This document shows positions 7,915 through 16,749 of a stretch of 38,349 bases of DNA, one piece after another. Position numbers and translations under genes: made by a program. Position 1 is the first letter of the stretch. Every line of letters starts with the position of its first letter. Source of the stretch: a virus. Where the stretch lies: positions 1 through 38,349 of IMG/VR virus record IMGVR_UViG_3300006875_002433; one strand, 5' to 3'. The notes under the pieces are model-generated. The model did not search any database. It was given only the letters and a program-made list of their open reading frames with translations, and was not told the DNA's origin.

Positions 7915-8943
7915 TCAAGCCCCAGGGGCTGAATAAAAACCAATGTTAAATCCAGGTCTGCTACATTTTTCTACGGTTTTTTTAATTCCGTGATTTTTTA
8001 TATGATCCTCTATATAAATACACATATTTTTATCAGTTCCCTCCCAATTGTTTTTGCAAAAATGGCACAATTTAGTGCATTTCCAGTTATCCCTCTTTGG
8101 AGAAATTGGTTTGGGGGCGATATTTTGCCTTATTTCCTGGAATCTACCCTTTAACATATTTAAAAATTTATCTTGATCGCTTTTGTCAAAGCACATGCTA
8201 AAAGGACCGCCATCCTTGATAAAGTAGATAGTCATTATAGATTGTTTGTATTGAGGATACAACTTAGAAATTGCATAATTGTATAATAATAACTGCGGAT
8301 CTTTTGCTAACTTGCTTTCATCCTTTTCCTCGCCAGTGGCCCAGTCTAAACGACGGCCAGTTTTCCAATCTATGACCTCTATTACGTCGTCTGCCACCTT
8401 TGTAACTAAATCTATGGTTCCCTTTATGGCTAAAACGCCATTTATAATCTGGCCGTCTGGTAGCTCGTATGTATACTTGGCCCAATCTTCTTCTATTGGT
8501 ATGTCAAAATGCGGCTCTGGATCTATAATATTCCTGAATCTTGGGTCAAATTGACCATTATTAAACTTTAATGTATTCCATATTAATTTTGTACACTCTT
8601 TTTTATCAGATTGTGTCCAGTCGTGTTTAGACCTAGAAGTATAAGCCTCAAAACTTTTTTCAAAAATGTCATTTACTATTTCGTCTGTAAGTAGTAATGA
8701 TTTATCAATGCGATACTTATCTATTGTGTCGTCAATTACTTCTATGTATTTTTGTCTAGATTTTAAATCCTGTGCTGATTTTTTCAGTCCAGCTAAAACT
8801 TCCAGGGTTTTATGGACTATCGTGCCTAATTCAGCTTTTTTGCCAGAATCGGATTGATAGCCCAAGACATAGGTTAAAAAGTATTGCATTTGACAATAAT
8901 CATAATTATTATAACTACTAGACCTGATATAGGTAACTATCAT
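7915..8943 (-). CDS. PD-(D/E)XK nuclease, RecB/Cas4-like
   Basis: The 342-aa protein has the Cas4/RecB nuclease arrangement: SSSYNNYDYCQMQYFLTYV near the start with an early Cys, GTIVHKTLE (about residue 41, the His of motif I), then the catalytic core DLVTKVADDVIEVIDWKTGR (about 177-196) with the D...EVIDWKTG signature. A C-terminal Cys cluster (CTKLCHFC and a later CSRPGF) could with the first Cys hold a 4Fe-4S cluster as in Cas4/AddB. Such enzymes trim DNA ends during phage recombination and repair. It sits between the modular protein and the dNMP kinase, in a replication-recombination run. Confidence 0.87.
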   Translation of the reverse strand: MIVTYIRSSSYNNYDYCQMQYFLTYVLGYQSDSGKKAELGTIVHKTLEVLAGLKKSAQDLKSRQKYIEVIDDTIDKYRIDKSLLLTDEIVNDIFEKSFEAYTSRSKHDWTQSDKKECTKLIWNTLKFNNGQFDPRFRNIIDPEPHFDIPIEEDWAKYTYELPDGQIINGVLAIKGTIDLVTKVADDVIEVIDWKTGRRLDWATGEEKDESKLAKDPQLLLYNYAISKLYPQYKQSIMTIYFIKDGGPFSMCFDKSDQDKFLNMLKGRFQEIRQNIAPKPISPKRDNWKCTKLCHFCKNNWEGTDKNMCIYIEDHIKNHGIKKTVEKCSRPGFNIGFYSAPGA

Positions 8944-8964
8944 TGTTTTCTCCAGGGAGGGCTA

Positions 8965-9879
8965 TCAAATAGATCTGTATATGGATTTGACATCTTGTAT
9001 GAGATTTTCTATAGTGTAAGAATTATCTTGATTATCTATGATAGCTGCGAAATGCGATTTATCAAAATTATCTAATGCAACTTCGCTCTGATGAGTGTCT
9101 TTATGAATGGCTCTGGTTAATTTAATTACACTGCCACCATTTTCTTTAATTGCATTTATTTCATTGGGAAATCTAACGTCGCATAATATAGCTAATTCAC
9201 TTCCTTCACTTTTAATTCTTTTTATTGTATTGTCTATCCAAATATTTGAATACATTTTTCTCATAATTTCACTGCCAAAGAATTGCATAAATTCGCGAGC
9301 AGTCATTGGGCCGGACTTATGTACAAATATTCCTTTATCTGGAAATACACACCACGTTGGATTATATGGATTAAAGTCTTGGGGCGAAAATTGCGTTTTT
9401 ATTTTCTCATTAAGAATTTTTATTTCTTCTTGAGTTAAATTATGATAATTCCAACTATTAAAAGTATGAAATATTTTCCAGGCGTTTTCCGGTGTAATAA
9501 CGCCAGGCATATTTTCCCACAGCAAATGCGGGATTACTGTGTTCTTTTGTTCATCTGTTCCGTATACGCACTCAGGCGGTATATTAAATAGATCAATACA
9601 TATCCATTTAAGAGTATCTGCAAAGCTATAGAGTTTTACGAAGGGCCAAAGATTGTATTCAGCATAATCTAAAAATTCTTTGTCTTTTCGATTTATATCA
9701 AATTCGCCCCATCCCTCATCGCCAAATCTATTTTTGGTCTTTATGAAGAGTGTTCCATACTGGTCAATATTGAAATCCATTATCATATTTTTATCCATAA
9801 GGACAAAACCGTGAATAATGTTGGCGGTTGTATTTTTCCCAGATTGTTTTCTTCCAGCTATACCAAATATTTTACTCAT
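8965..9879 (-). CDS. Deoxynucleoside monophosphate kinase
   Basis: The 304-aa protein begins with a P-loop, GIAGRKQSGKNTTAN (about residues 5-19), and has the phage dNMP kinase segments SFADTLKWICIDLF, MTAREFMQFFGSEIMRKMY and CDVRFPNEINAIKENGG. These enzymes phosphorylate dNMPs to dNDPs for phage DNA synthesis (T4 gp1 and T5 Dnk are known examples). It fits the dUTPase, ThyX, deaminase and RNR elsewhere in the window. The start overlaps the primase stop as TGATG, which favours the ATG at 9879 over an upstream TTG. The C-terminal region contains a second family-typical helical part. Confidence 0.88.
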   Translation of the reverse strand: MSKIFGIAGRKQSGKNTTANIIHGFVLMDKNMIMDFNIDQYGTLFIKTKNRFGDEGWGEFDINRKDKEFLDYAEYNLWPFVKLYSFADTLKWICIDLFNIPPECVYGTDEQKNTVIPHLLWENMPGVITPENAWKIFHTFNSWNYHNLTQEEIKILNEKIKTQFSPQDFNPYNPTWCVFPDKGIFVHKSGPMTAREFMQFFGSEIMRKMYSNIWIDNTIKRIKSEGSELAILCDVRFPNEINAIKENGGSVIKLTRAIHKDTHQSEVALDNFDKSHFAAIIDNQDNSYTIENLIQDVKSIYRSI

Positions 9880-10922
9880 CAATATAAGCCTTTCACCTGT
9901 GTTAATATTTCCTTTTGTACTTGCTCTATCTTCATATCCCCGATATCTTTTTTGGGCAATCTGGGGAACTTTAAGCTAAACATTCTACTAAATTGTCTTT
10001 GTATTTGAAATTTAGATTCCCTTCCAGATTGATCGTCATCTGTTAATACTACCAGTGTGGTTATGTTCATACTTAATATGTGTTGTTTTTGAATCTCTGA
10101 TATTTCCCTGCCAAATATGCTAACGCAGTTCTTTACTCCAGATTCATACAGCCTCCAAACATCGCCTTGACCTTCAGCTAGAAATAGTGTAGATGTATCG
10201 GAAACTATGTCAATAGCTCTATTGTAGTTATATAGATGATCTGTTTTTTTAAACCCCTTGGAAAATAAAAACTTTGGAGTTATGTAGGGCTTAATTGCGC
10301 GACCAATATAACCAACGACATTATTGTGTTTATCATGAATAGGTATTATTGCCCTATTTTTCATTATTGAGTCTGAATCAAGACAATCTCCAACGCCAAA
10401 GTATTTAAGGGTTTCAGCTTTAAAGCCACGCGATATAAAATAATCACAACTGTCGGATATGCTCAGTTGAGGAATATTTATGTCTGTTATGATTCTTTTT
10501 TGTGGCTCAAAAATCTTTGTTATTTCATATAATTCATTTTCAAAATGCTCAACTTTTGTGTGTGAATTGTCTTTTAAATTTAACTTATAAAGCCTACAGA
10601 TATATTTTACTGTTTTTATAAAGTCAACTTTTTCATTAGATCTGGAGGAGAGTACGCCTTGTACAAAATGTAGTATGTCAGTTCCATAATTTTCATGACA
10701 TCCTCTAGTCCAGCATCTCCAAGTCATTCTATCTTTTGATATTGATATGGCCCTTTTATTGTCGCTACCCGCATGAATGGGACATGTAGAGTAATAGTTT
10801 TTATCAAAAGTCTCATATTTTATACCTAAGTCATCTAGTAATAAATCTAGATTATTAGAAATAGCATTTTTAATTTTCTTTAAATCAAAATGATGCTTAG
10901 TGTTTTTCATTTTGCTTAACAT
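9879..10922 (-). CDS. DnaG-type DNA primase
   Basis: The 347-aa protein has an N-terminal zinc finger, CPIHAGSDNKRAISISKDRM then CWTRGCHE (about residues 47-78), of the CHC2 type. A TOPRIM domain follows in the C-terminal half: TLFLAEGQGDVWRLYESG (about 245-262, Glu ligand) and VVLTDDDQSGRESKF (about 295-309, the DDD metal site). It would make RNA primers for the lagging strand, working with the DnaB-type helicase at 11454-12893. It is short compared with cellular DnaG (about 580 aa) and lacks the long C-terminal helicase-binding domain, as phage forms often do. It overlaps its neighbours on both sides. Confidence 0.9.
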   Translation of the reverse strand: MLSKMKNTKHHFDLKKIKNAISNNLDLLLDDLGIKYETFDKNYYSTCPIHAGSDNKRAISISKDRMTWRCWTRGCHENYGTDILHFVQGVLSSRSNEKVDFIKTVKYICRLYKLNLKDNSHTKVEHFENELYEITKIFEPQKRIITDINIPQLSISDSCDYFISRGFKAETLKYFGVGDCLDSDSIMKNRAIIPIHDKHNNVVGYIGRAIKPYITPKFLFSKGFKKTDHLYNYNRAIDIVSDTSTLFLAEGQGDVWRLYESGVKNCVSIFGREISEIQKQHILSMNITTLVVLTDDDQSGRESKFQIQRQFSRMFSLKFPRLPKKDIGDMKIEQVQKEILTQVKGLY

Positions 10923-11295
10923 GTAATTCCCAGCCTAAACTATTTAGATCTTCAATAACTTCCTGATTAATTAAACCTTCATAACCTGAGCAATACCAAT
11001 CAATGTAGTCGCCTGATTCATTTAAATTTGCAACTATGCCTGATACTACTCTAAAACTATAGCTGCAAATATTATTGTTTTTCTTAAACTTGTTATTACA
11101 TAAAGATGAATATAGTTTATAGCTATATTCTTTTGAGTTCTTGCACTTTTCAGATAAAAGTTTTGAACACCTAAGATCTAACTCTAGATCGTCACAGAAA
11201 TCTGGAATAAGATTTTCAATTTGCATATCGTATAAATTATTGTTTTTCATAAACATGTGCCTATCTAAACTTGCAGCAAAAAATGTTTTATTCAT
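10897..11295 (-). CDS. Hypothetical protein upstream of the primase
   Basis: This 132-aa protein is not recognised. It is Cys- and Asn-rich (for example DLRCSKLLSEKCKNSKEYSY) with a C-terminal part, SGIVANLNESGDYIDWYCSG, that may form a small beta domain. It overlaps the primase start by 26 bases and its own ATG overlaps the stop of the 54-aa membrane protein, so the three are translated together. The position between helicase and primase suggests a replication accessory role, which is inference only. Confidence 0.6.
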   Translation of the reverse strand: MNKTFFAASLDRHMFMKNNNLYDMQIENLIPDFCDDLELDLRCSKLLSEKCKNSKEYSYKLYSSLCNNKFKKNNNICSYSFRVVSGIVANLNESGDYIDWYCSGYEGLINQEVIEDLNSLGWELHVKQNEKH

Positions 11296-11452
11296 TTATT
11301 ATCTTCTTGGTAGTCTCGTACCATATAAAACCACAGTTAGCCAAACCATAACTAAACCATATAAAAGCGTGTGGGAAGTCTTTTTGTCTTAGATTCCCTA
11401 TCGCTGTCAAGAAATAACACATGGTAGATATTATTATCAAATACAAACTCAT
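11288..11452 (-). CDS. Small membrane protein (54 aa)
   Basis: A 54-aa frame starts at the ATG two bases after the stop of the helicase gene and ends by overlapping the next ATG (ATGAATAA). It begins MSLYLIIISTMCYFLTAIGN and has a second hydrophobic stretch, FIWFSYGLANCGFIWY, so it is predicted to have two membrane segments. The tight coupling on both sides is good evidence that it is real. The function is unknown. Confidence 0.65.
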   Translation of the reverse strand: MSLYLIIISTMCYFLTAIGNLRQKDFPHAFIWFSYGLANCGFIWYETTKKIINE

Positions 11453-11453
11453 C

Positions 11454-12893
11454 TCAGTCCTCTTCAAATGGTAAGTCTGAACCTTCTATGGCACCATCGT
11501 TGTTATTGCTAACTTTAAACTCATCTCTAGTTCTCAATTCTTTTAATGAAGATAATTCTCCAAACATTTTCATATTAATATAATTTCCATCTTCCATTCC
11601 AGGTCCATGTCTAGAAACAATGGGTACTAATTTTCTATTTCCAGCATTAGGCCCATCTTCCGCCAATTCTTCTGGAGACTTTATTTTAAAGATAGAAAAT
11701 GATGTACATAACCAAATCAATCTATCTGAACCACTAACGGCATCAGTGCTTTCTTTAGTAATACCATCGCGATTCAATTGAACAAACGATAGGCACGGGA
11801 AGTCATATTTAACGGCTAAGTTATGCAGCGAGGTGATCTGAAAACCTAAAGCTTGATACTCCTGGATATTATTAGTAATTGAACTAGAGGACATTAGTTT
11901 TAGATAATCATAAATTACCACACATTCGTTAGTTCTTCCGTTTTCATCTTGACCTACATTGTGGATTACCCACCTTTTAATAGTGTTCAAAATGCTTTCA
12001 AATGGCGCTCCAGCCACACTAACATATGTATAGGGTATGTTCTTTATTTTATCTATAGCAAGCCTTACTTTCAAAGTCTTTTCTTCATCTTCTGAGAATT
12101 TACCAGTAGATATTTCATTAATGGGCACACCACTAAGATTTGCCAATATTCTATTTAAATGATCCTCTTTTGACATTTCAGTATCTAACATCAATACTGG
12201 AACGCCAGATGAAGAAATATTTAAAGCTACATTATCAGCAAAAACACTTTTGCCAACCTTGGGTCTAGCTGACACAAGGTCTACACACTTTCTTCTAAGA
12301 CCGCCGCCAATAGCTGAGTCATATCTAGGAAAGCCAGTTGGTATACCTATTTGATCGCATTTATTTTCAAGCAAGAAATTGAAATAATCCTCAACATTGT
12401 CACCAATGTTTTGAGGCTTTTCTGATATATCATCTTCTCGTAGAAATCCAACTATGGGATTTTCTACCATGCCGATAATATCATCAATGCTCTCGTCACC
12501 ATTTATGGATTCGATATCTTTAGATATTTTTTCTGCTAATTTTTTAATCTTTCTTGCAAACTCAAACTTCTTAATTTGAGCTGCAAAATTGATTACATTA
12601 TTCTTTTTTATGGGAAACTGCATCAATGAATGAATATATTCTAATTCTTGCTTAGTATTTATTAATTCATAATGCCCCAGTTGTTGGGCTGCGGATAGAA
12701 TAGATGGTAAATCTACCTGAGACTCACTTTGTAGAATCTTCTCTATGCACTTATAAAGAATTTGATTATTATAATGACCAAAAGTTTGGTAATTAATAAT
12801 ATCAGATATTTCTACATACGCTTCAATTCCATATGTGAACAATCCAGCTAAGACTGCACGCTCTGCACCTACATCGGTGAGTTGTAAATTCAT
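11454..12893 (-). CDS. dnaB: Replicative DNA helicase, DnaB family
   Basis: The 479-aa protein has the DnaB layout. An N-terminal helical domain (about 5-130, with AERAVLAGLFTYG) is followed by a RecA-type motor with SARPKVGKSVFADNVALN (about 205-222, Walker A), VLMLDTEMSKEDHL (H1a Glu region), VVIYDYLKLM (Walker B) and SFVQLNRDG (motif H3 Gln). The C-terminus carries SRHGPGMEDG in place of the usual arginine-finger stretch and an acidic tail. It unwinds DNA ahead of the fork as a hexamer. Length is normal. No intein is present. It starts one base after the 134-aa zinc protein gene and precedes the primase group. Confidence 0.93.
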   Translation of the reverse strand: MNLQLTDVGAERAVLAGLFTYGIEAYVEISDIINYQTFGHYNNQILYKCIEKILQSESQVDLPSILSAAQQLGHYELINTKQELEYIHSLMQFPIKKNNVINFAAQIKKFEFARKIKKLAEKISKDIESINGDESIDDIIGMVENPIVGFLREDDISEKPQNIGDNVEDYFNFLLENKCDQIGIPTGFPRYDSAIGGGLRRKCVDLVSARPKVGKSVFADNVALNISSSGVPVLMLDTEMSKEDHLNRILANLSGVPINEISTGKFSEDEEKTLKVRLAIDKIKNIPYTYVSVAGAPFESILNTIKRWVIHNVGQDENGRTNECVVIYDYLKLMSSSSITNNIQEYQALGFQITSLHNLAVKYDFPCLSFVQLNRDGITKESTDAVSGSDRLIWLCTSFSIFKIKSPEELAEDGPNAGNRKLVPIVSRHGPGMEDGNYINMKMFGELSSLKELRTRDEFKVSNNNDGAIEGSDLPFEED

Positions 12894-12894
12894 A

Positions 12895-13299
12895 TTAGTG
12901 TCCTACGCAACGATTACATCTCTGATAATCACCATAAATATATCGAGGATCAACTTGAAATGCTCTGCCACACACATGGCATTCTACTTCTACCTTCTTT
13001 GACTTTTCGCGATTTCTAGGTGTTCGATCCCCTTTAGGAGTTTCTACATCTCTAAATTCGCCTTCGTCTTGCCACTGATTTTTTCTAGCTCTCACCGGAC
13101 TTTTCCCCCTTGATTCTTCTCCCTGTCGTGTTACGAAAAAATTCTCATTAACAATAACTGATTGCCGTTTACTTGGAAGAGTTTTAGCTTCCACCTTTGG
13201 GGTGGGCCTTTCCTCTACTCTTTTTGCCTGTAGGCTTTCCCAGAGCATTTGTTTTTGTTCATCTGATAATGTATCTAAAAAATCATCAAAATTACTCAT
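12895..13299 (-). CDS. Phage zinc-binding protein next to helicase
   Basis: This 134-aa protein has an acidic helical N-terminus (SNFDDFLDTLSDEQKQMLWE), a basic disordered middle with ARKNQWQDEGEFRDVETP, and a C-terminal zinc knuckle, CHVCGRAF then YGDYQRCNRCVGH, with four Cys in two CxxC pairs. I recall similar proteins in marine T4-like phages, always without a known role. Its place right before the helicase suggests a replication or transcription accessory. It overlaps the preceding gene by four bases. Confidence 0.7.
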   Translation of the reverse strand: MSNFDDFLDTLSDEQKQMLWESLQAKRVEERPTPKVEAKTLPSKRQSVIVNENFFVTRQGEESRGKSPVRARKNQWQDEGEFRDVETPKGDRTPRNREKSKKVEVECHVCGRAFQVDPRYIYGDYQRCNRCVGH

Positions 13300-13787
13300 T
13301 TCCTCTTACCCTTTTCTATTAAACAGTCAGCCTTTCTTCTTGAATTATATTCCTTAGTTTGCAATAAGTCAACCCTACATTGAGCAATTATTTTCCATTC
13401 GTTTATTTTTTTCGCTACTTCATTTTCTTTTAGAATAGCGGCAGCTTTTATCTCATGCTTTGTGTACTGCGGCATATTATCCACTTCCGATGCAAGAATC
13501 TTATTTAAAGAATCTTCGCAATACCACACGACAGATTTGTTTTTATTTAATTCAGTGGCTATAAAATCAGCGTATTGGTATAGCATAAAAGCGTATGAAA
13601 AACATTCATCTTTTGTAAGTAAATTTAATTTTTCAAGGTCTAGTTCATCTGCAATTTTAAATTCTTGACTAAATTTTGGACCTATAAAATTTTTAGATTC
13701 TATATATGAATCTATATTTTCTATAAATTTTTGTAAACGCTCAGATGCATTCAAGTTGCTTTCTCCATATTTGGATATCATCTGCAT
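13296..13787 (-). CDS. Conserved-type phage protein of unknown function
   Basis: The protein is 163 aa, mostly helical, with ECFSYAFMLYQYADFIATEL (about residues 84-103) followed by NKSVVWYCEDSLNKILASEV, a pattern I associate with conserved phage hypothetical proteins near helicase and RecA genes. It is charged and soluble. The start is uncertain. The ATG at 13787 overlaps the upstream gene by 47 bases and has no clear ribosome site, whereas a TTG at 13754 follows GGAGAAAG. The function is not known. Confidence 0.6.
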   Translation of the reverse strand: MQMISKYGESNLNASERLQKFIENIDSYIESKNFIGPKFSQEFKIADELDLEKLNLLTKDECFSYAFMLYQYADFIATELNKNKSVVWYCEDSLNKILASEVDNMPQYTKHEIKAAAILKENEVAKKINEWKIIAQCRVDLLQTKEYNSRRKADCLIEKGKRK

Positions 13788-14166
13788 AATTAAAAACTAT
13801 CAAATTTATATTATTTAGTTCACACCAGCTTTCTTTTACTGAGTCTCTTCTTTTTTGATCTAAAAATCCAGCTTTAGTTTTATGGAAAAATTGACAATAT
13901 TCATAATGTTGTCTTCCATGAACTTCTATACCTAGATTAAATGTTGGAACGAGAAAGTCAAGGAATAGGACGGATTTTTTACTGGGGCAGGTGGAACCTG
14001 GAAGTTTAACCTCTTCTAAAATCAAATATCCACAAAAGACATCCTTTAATAAATCCCTTGCCATTATGTGAAATGAAGATCTTTTTTTTCTAGTGTCATT
14101 ATTTTTAATTACATATTTTTTTGAATCAATAATATATACTTTATTATTTAATCCCTTTACTTTCAT
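13741..14166 (-). CDS. PD-(D/E)XK-type endonuclease-like protein
   Basis: The 141-aa protein shows LFLDFLVPTFNLGIEVHGRQ near residue 68, where the Asp and the Glu of EVHGRQH match a PD-(D/E)XK nuclease core of the VSR/DUF559 kind. QKRRDSVKESWCELNNINLI and FNYADD follow. Enzymes of this shape cut DNA, and in phages they serve repair or recombination. It lies directly after recA with an ATGA overlap and before the 163-aa protein, so a recombination role is likely. The family assignment rests on motif pattern only. Confidence 0.65.
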   Translation of the reverse strand: MKVKGLNNKVYIIDSKKYVIKNNDTRKKRSSFHIMARDLLKDVFCGYLILEEVKLPGSTCPSKKSVLFLDFLVPTFNLGIEVHGRQHYEYCQFFHKTKAGFLDQKRRDSVKESWCELNNINLIVFNYADDIQIWRKQLECI

Positions 14167-16313
14167 AGTATCTCTCTGATTTGATTATAAATATAATCTT
14201 TCAAATCTTCATTTTCGGTCAGGAAATCTGTAACTTTTTGTATGCCCTGAAATCTAAAAAACTTTTGAACGGCCTCATCATTATTCAGGTCTATATCATT
14301 TTTAATTAAAATGTTTTTAATGGCTGGATCATCTTTGTTGTCTATCGCAGTAGATATTTCGTACCACGCTCCGCTTTTCTTTATCATACTAAATTGACTA
14401 GCTAATTGAGCTATTTCTTGGGCTTCATCTATACCAACGCCATATCTAATCCATGACTCGGCTGTTGTCATGGGCTTTCCACCTGCGGCAGATGTCTTTA
14501 TTATCCAATTGGCAATTTGTCCAACGTGTGGGCCAGTAGACTTTTCATCTTCATTTACAGACGCCCCAGAAGCTAGCCATTTACCTCTATGTGTAATTAC
14601 CATATTGGTTCCAGCTTGATATTGCATCATATTTCCACAGTCAGCAATTTTTTGTGGCGCGAATCTTGATCCGCTTGTGTTAGCTATATTGTGGGTGATA
14701 AATATTAGAATAGCTTTATTTCTAGCTACATCACCACTTATTCTTTTAAAGAACATTGACAGTAGTCTTGGTAATGAATTTCTAACACCAGTTCTGATCT
14801 CACCGTCTAATTCTTCTTTGGGAACCATATTAGAAGCTGAATCAATTATAGCAACCAAGTCTGGGCTGCTTTTAACATAAATCTCAAGGGCATTCAAATA
14901 CGTTTCAGCGGAAACTAGTGGGCATTCATCGGTTGATTGTACTATTTTTATTTTTGACGGATCTAGTCCCTTGATACCAATAAAATTTTCTTTTGTTATT
15001 CTGCCTTCAGTATTGAAATAAATAACATTCTTGCCTAGAGCTTGTGCTTTTGCGGCAAAATATAAAGCAGTGGTAGTATTATGAGTAACATTAAAATTAT
15101 CAGTTAAATAAAGATGATCTGGATGATCAATAAAAATACATTGAGTTTCTTCTTTTCTGACAAGTTCAACTTTTACTATAGTTTTAAATAGTTCTGGTTT
15201 TATTCGTTTTGTTAAAAACTTTTTACGATTAATTTTAAATAATTGATTAATATCATCTCCAGAGATATACAATCTAAAAGATTTAAACTCTTTTCCGTTG
15301 CATTTTGTCATTCTTTCTTTTATTTTAACCATATAACCAAGTGATCGTAATAATTCTGAAACATGAATACTTAAAGCATAAGACGCAGTGCTATATTCTG
15401 CTGATTTACCATTGTCATTATAACCATCAGTATCCATTAAGCCACGAACTAATTCAAATCTATCATTTATAGATGAATAAAGATAATCTTGTGGAATAAA
15501 TTTTGAATGTGATTTTTTACCCATAAGATTTAATGTTCTTAATTTATTAGTTAAATTATTTATATTTTTTCCATATCCAACTATAGAATAGTCATATTTA
15601 GATTTATGATGAATTTCCAGATCATTATCTTTAGCGTAATTTTTAAAAGCTTCTAAAATTTCATCATCTGCTGTAGTAATAATAGGAGTTCCTTGTGATA
15701 GTCCTCCATCTCCGATTAAACATCCTAGTATATATGGATCTATTTCAAGATTTTTACAGTCAAAATAAACCGGTTTACAAATAGGAATCTTCCATTTTGG
15801 TCTATCGCTATAGAATAAACCCTCTTCTATTATTTGTCTTAAAGGTAAGACTACCCACTCGTCATTTCTTCCATGATAATTTTTACAAACTTTCCATAAA
15901 TGATCTATACCACATTCTGCAAATGTGCCATCGTTAAAAGATATTCTATAAACATCTTTTATACCTTGAGGGTAAATTCCATTTATTCTTGCGGTTTCTC
16001 CGCCATTTGGAGTACAAACTATATCTCCAATTTTTAATGAGCCCATTTTTCTTGGCCCATCTGGAGTATAGACGATTGCTGATAAAGGTTGATCTTTTCC
16101 AGTCTTTGGATCGCCAGTCATTACTACGCAACTTCCCTCTCTTAGCCCACCACCAAGGGCTATATCTAAAGATGGAGATATTCCTATCTTTTTTAATTCT
16201 TGAAGATCTTCTAAGACCTTCTCTCCACTCTCTACGATATTTCCAAATTTAGAATTAATTTGATTGCTAATAACATCATCTTCAAATACTTTACTCTTCA
16301 GTTTCTTCGCCAT
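14163..16313 (-). CDS. recA: RecA/UvsX recombinase interrupted by an intein
   Basis: The 716-aa reading frame encodes a RecA-family recombinase of about 377 aa with a 339-aa intein inside. The recombinase N-terminus reads ISPSLDIALGGGL, and the Walker A P-loop is split: GDPKTGK (residues 67-73) is followed by the intein and then TTTALYFAAK (from 413). Walker B is LVAIIDSA, and LLSMFFKRISGDVARNKAIL and FITHN follow in the usual order. The protein promotes strand exchange in phage recombination-dependent replication. ATP binding cannot occur until the intein leaves, because the insertion breaks the GK-T motif. It is followed by the nuclease-like gene with an ATGA overlap. Confidence 0.93.
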   Translation of the reverse strand: MAKKLKSKVFEDDVISNQINSKFGNIVESGEKVLEDLQELKKIGISPSLDIALGGGLREGSCVVMTGDPKTGKDQPLSAIVYTPDGPRKMGSLKIGDIVCTPNGGETARINGIYPQGIKDVYRISFNDGTFAECGIDHLWKVCKNYHGRNDEWVVLPLRQIIEEGLFYSDRPKWKIPICKPVYFDCKNLEIDPYILGCLIGDGGLSQGTPIITTADDEILEAFKNYAKDNDLEIHHKSKYDYSIVGYGKNINNLTNKLRTLNLMGKKSHSKFIPQDYLYSSINDRFELVRGLMDTDGYNDNGKSAEYSTASYALSIHVSELLRSLGYMVKIKERMTKCNGKEFKSFRLYISGDDINQLFKINRKKFLTKRIKPELFKTIVKVELVRKEETQCIFIDHPDHLYLTDNFNVTHNTTTALYFAAKAQALGKNVIYFNTEGRITKENFIGIKGLDPSKIKIVQSTDECPLVSAETYLNALEIYVKSSPDLVAIIDSASNMVPKEELDGEIRTGVRNSLPRLLSMFFKRISGDVARNKAILIFITHNIANTSGSRFAPQKIADCGNMMQYQAGTNMVITHRGKWLASGASVNEDEKSTGPHVGQIANWIIKTSAAGGKPMTTAESWIRYGVGIDEAQEIAQLASQFSMIKKSGAWYEISTAIDNKDDPAIKNILIKNDIDLNNDEAVQKFFRFQGIQKVTDFLTENEDLKDYIYNQIREIL
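15078..16094 (-). mobile_element. Class 3-type intein with LAGLIDADG endonuclease in recA
   Basis: The intein occupies residues 74-412 of the recA frame. It starts Asp-Gln-Pro-Leu (DQPLSAIVYTPDG), so it lacks the usual Cys or Ser at position 1. It has the class 3 signature: Trp140 at the end of block B (GIDHLW), Cys392 in block F (QCIFIDHPDH) and Thr410 in block G (NFNVTHN), followed by extein Thr413. Class 3 inteins use the block F Cys as first nucleophile. Two LAGLIDADG motifs are present, ILGCLIGDGG (about 195-204) and LVRGLMDTDG (about 288-297), so an active homing endonuclease is likely. Confidence 0.88.
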
Positions 16314-16749
16314 TGTTTTCTATTCCTCTTAATTTATTTATTTTTGATTTCTTGCCGTATGTCTTTTTTCTAGATTCGGGCTTTTCATTCACTTCAAGTT
16401 TTTGATTTTTAGATAGCTCTTGACTAACAATTATTTCATACTTCTTTAGTATTGGCAATACCCTTGGGTTATTTAACGAAAAAATACTAGAGAATTCTTT
16501 AGAATGAATAGCTTTAACGAGAGCCGCCTCTGAATAGTTTTTTAGTAACTTTTGAGCGGCCCATAACTGTTTTTTAAATGTCCAGTCCCAAGGTTTTTTA
16601 CTCCAGAATTTATAAGGTAAAGATCCTAAATTTTTAAATTCTGCGTTTCTCATACACATTATTTCCGCAACGTATGCTGCGCATGTGCAATGATCGCCAG
16701 TGCTTTGGTGTTTATATTTACTTTTCTCTGTTCTTTTTCTTTTTGTCAT
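16291..16749 (-). CDS. Hypothetical phage protein upstream of recA
   Basis: This 152-aa protein starts MTKRKRTEKSKYKHQ, then has a His/Cys stretch, STGDHCTCAAYVAEIMCMRN, that could bind metal or a nucleic acid, then PYKFWSKKPWDWTFKKQL and a helical AAQKLLKNYSEAALVKAI. The C-terminus is basic, then acidic. I chose the ATG at 16749 because the longer frame would start with TTG and overlap its neighbour more. It overlaps the recA start by 23 bases, so expression is coupled. The function is not recognised. Confidence 0.6.
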   Translation of the reverse strand: MTKRKRTEKSKYKHQSTGDHCTCAAYVAEIMCMRNAEFKNLGSLPYKFWSKKPWDWTFKKQLWAAQKLLKNYSEAALVKAIHSKEFSSIFSLNNPRVLPILKKYEIIVSQELSKNQKLEVNEKPESRKKTYGKKSKINKLRGIENNGEETEE

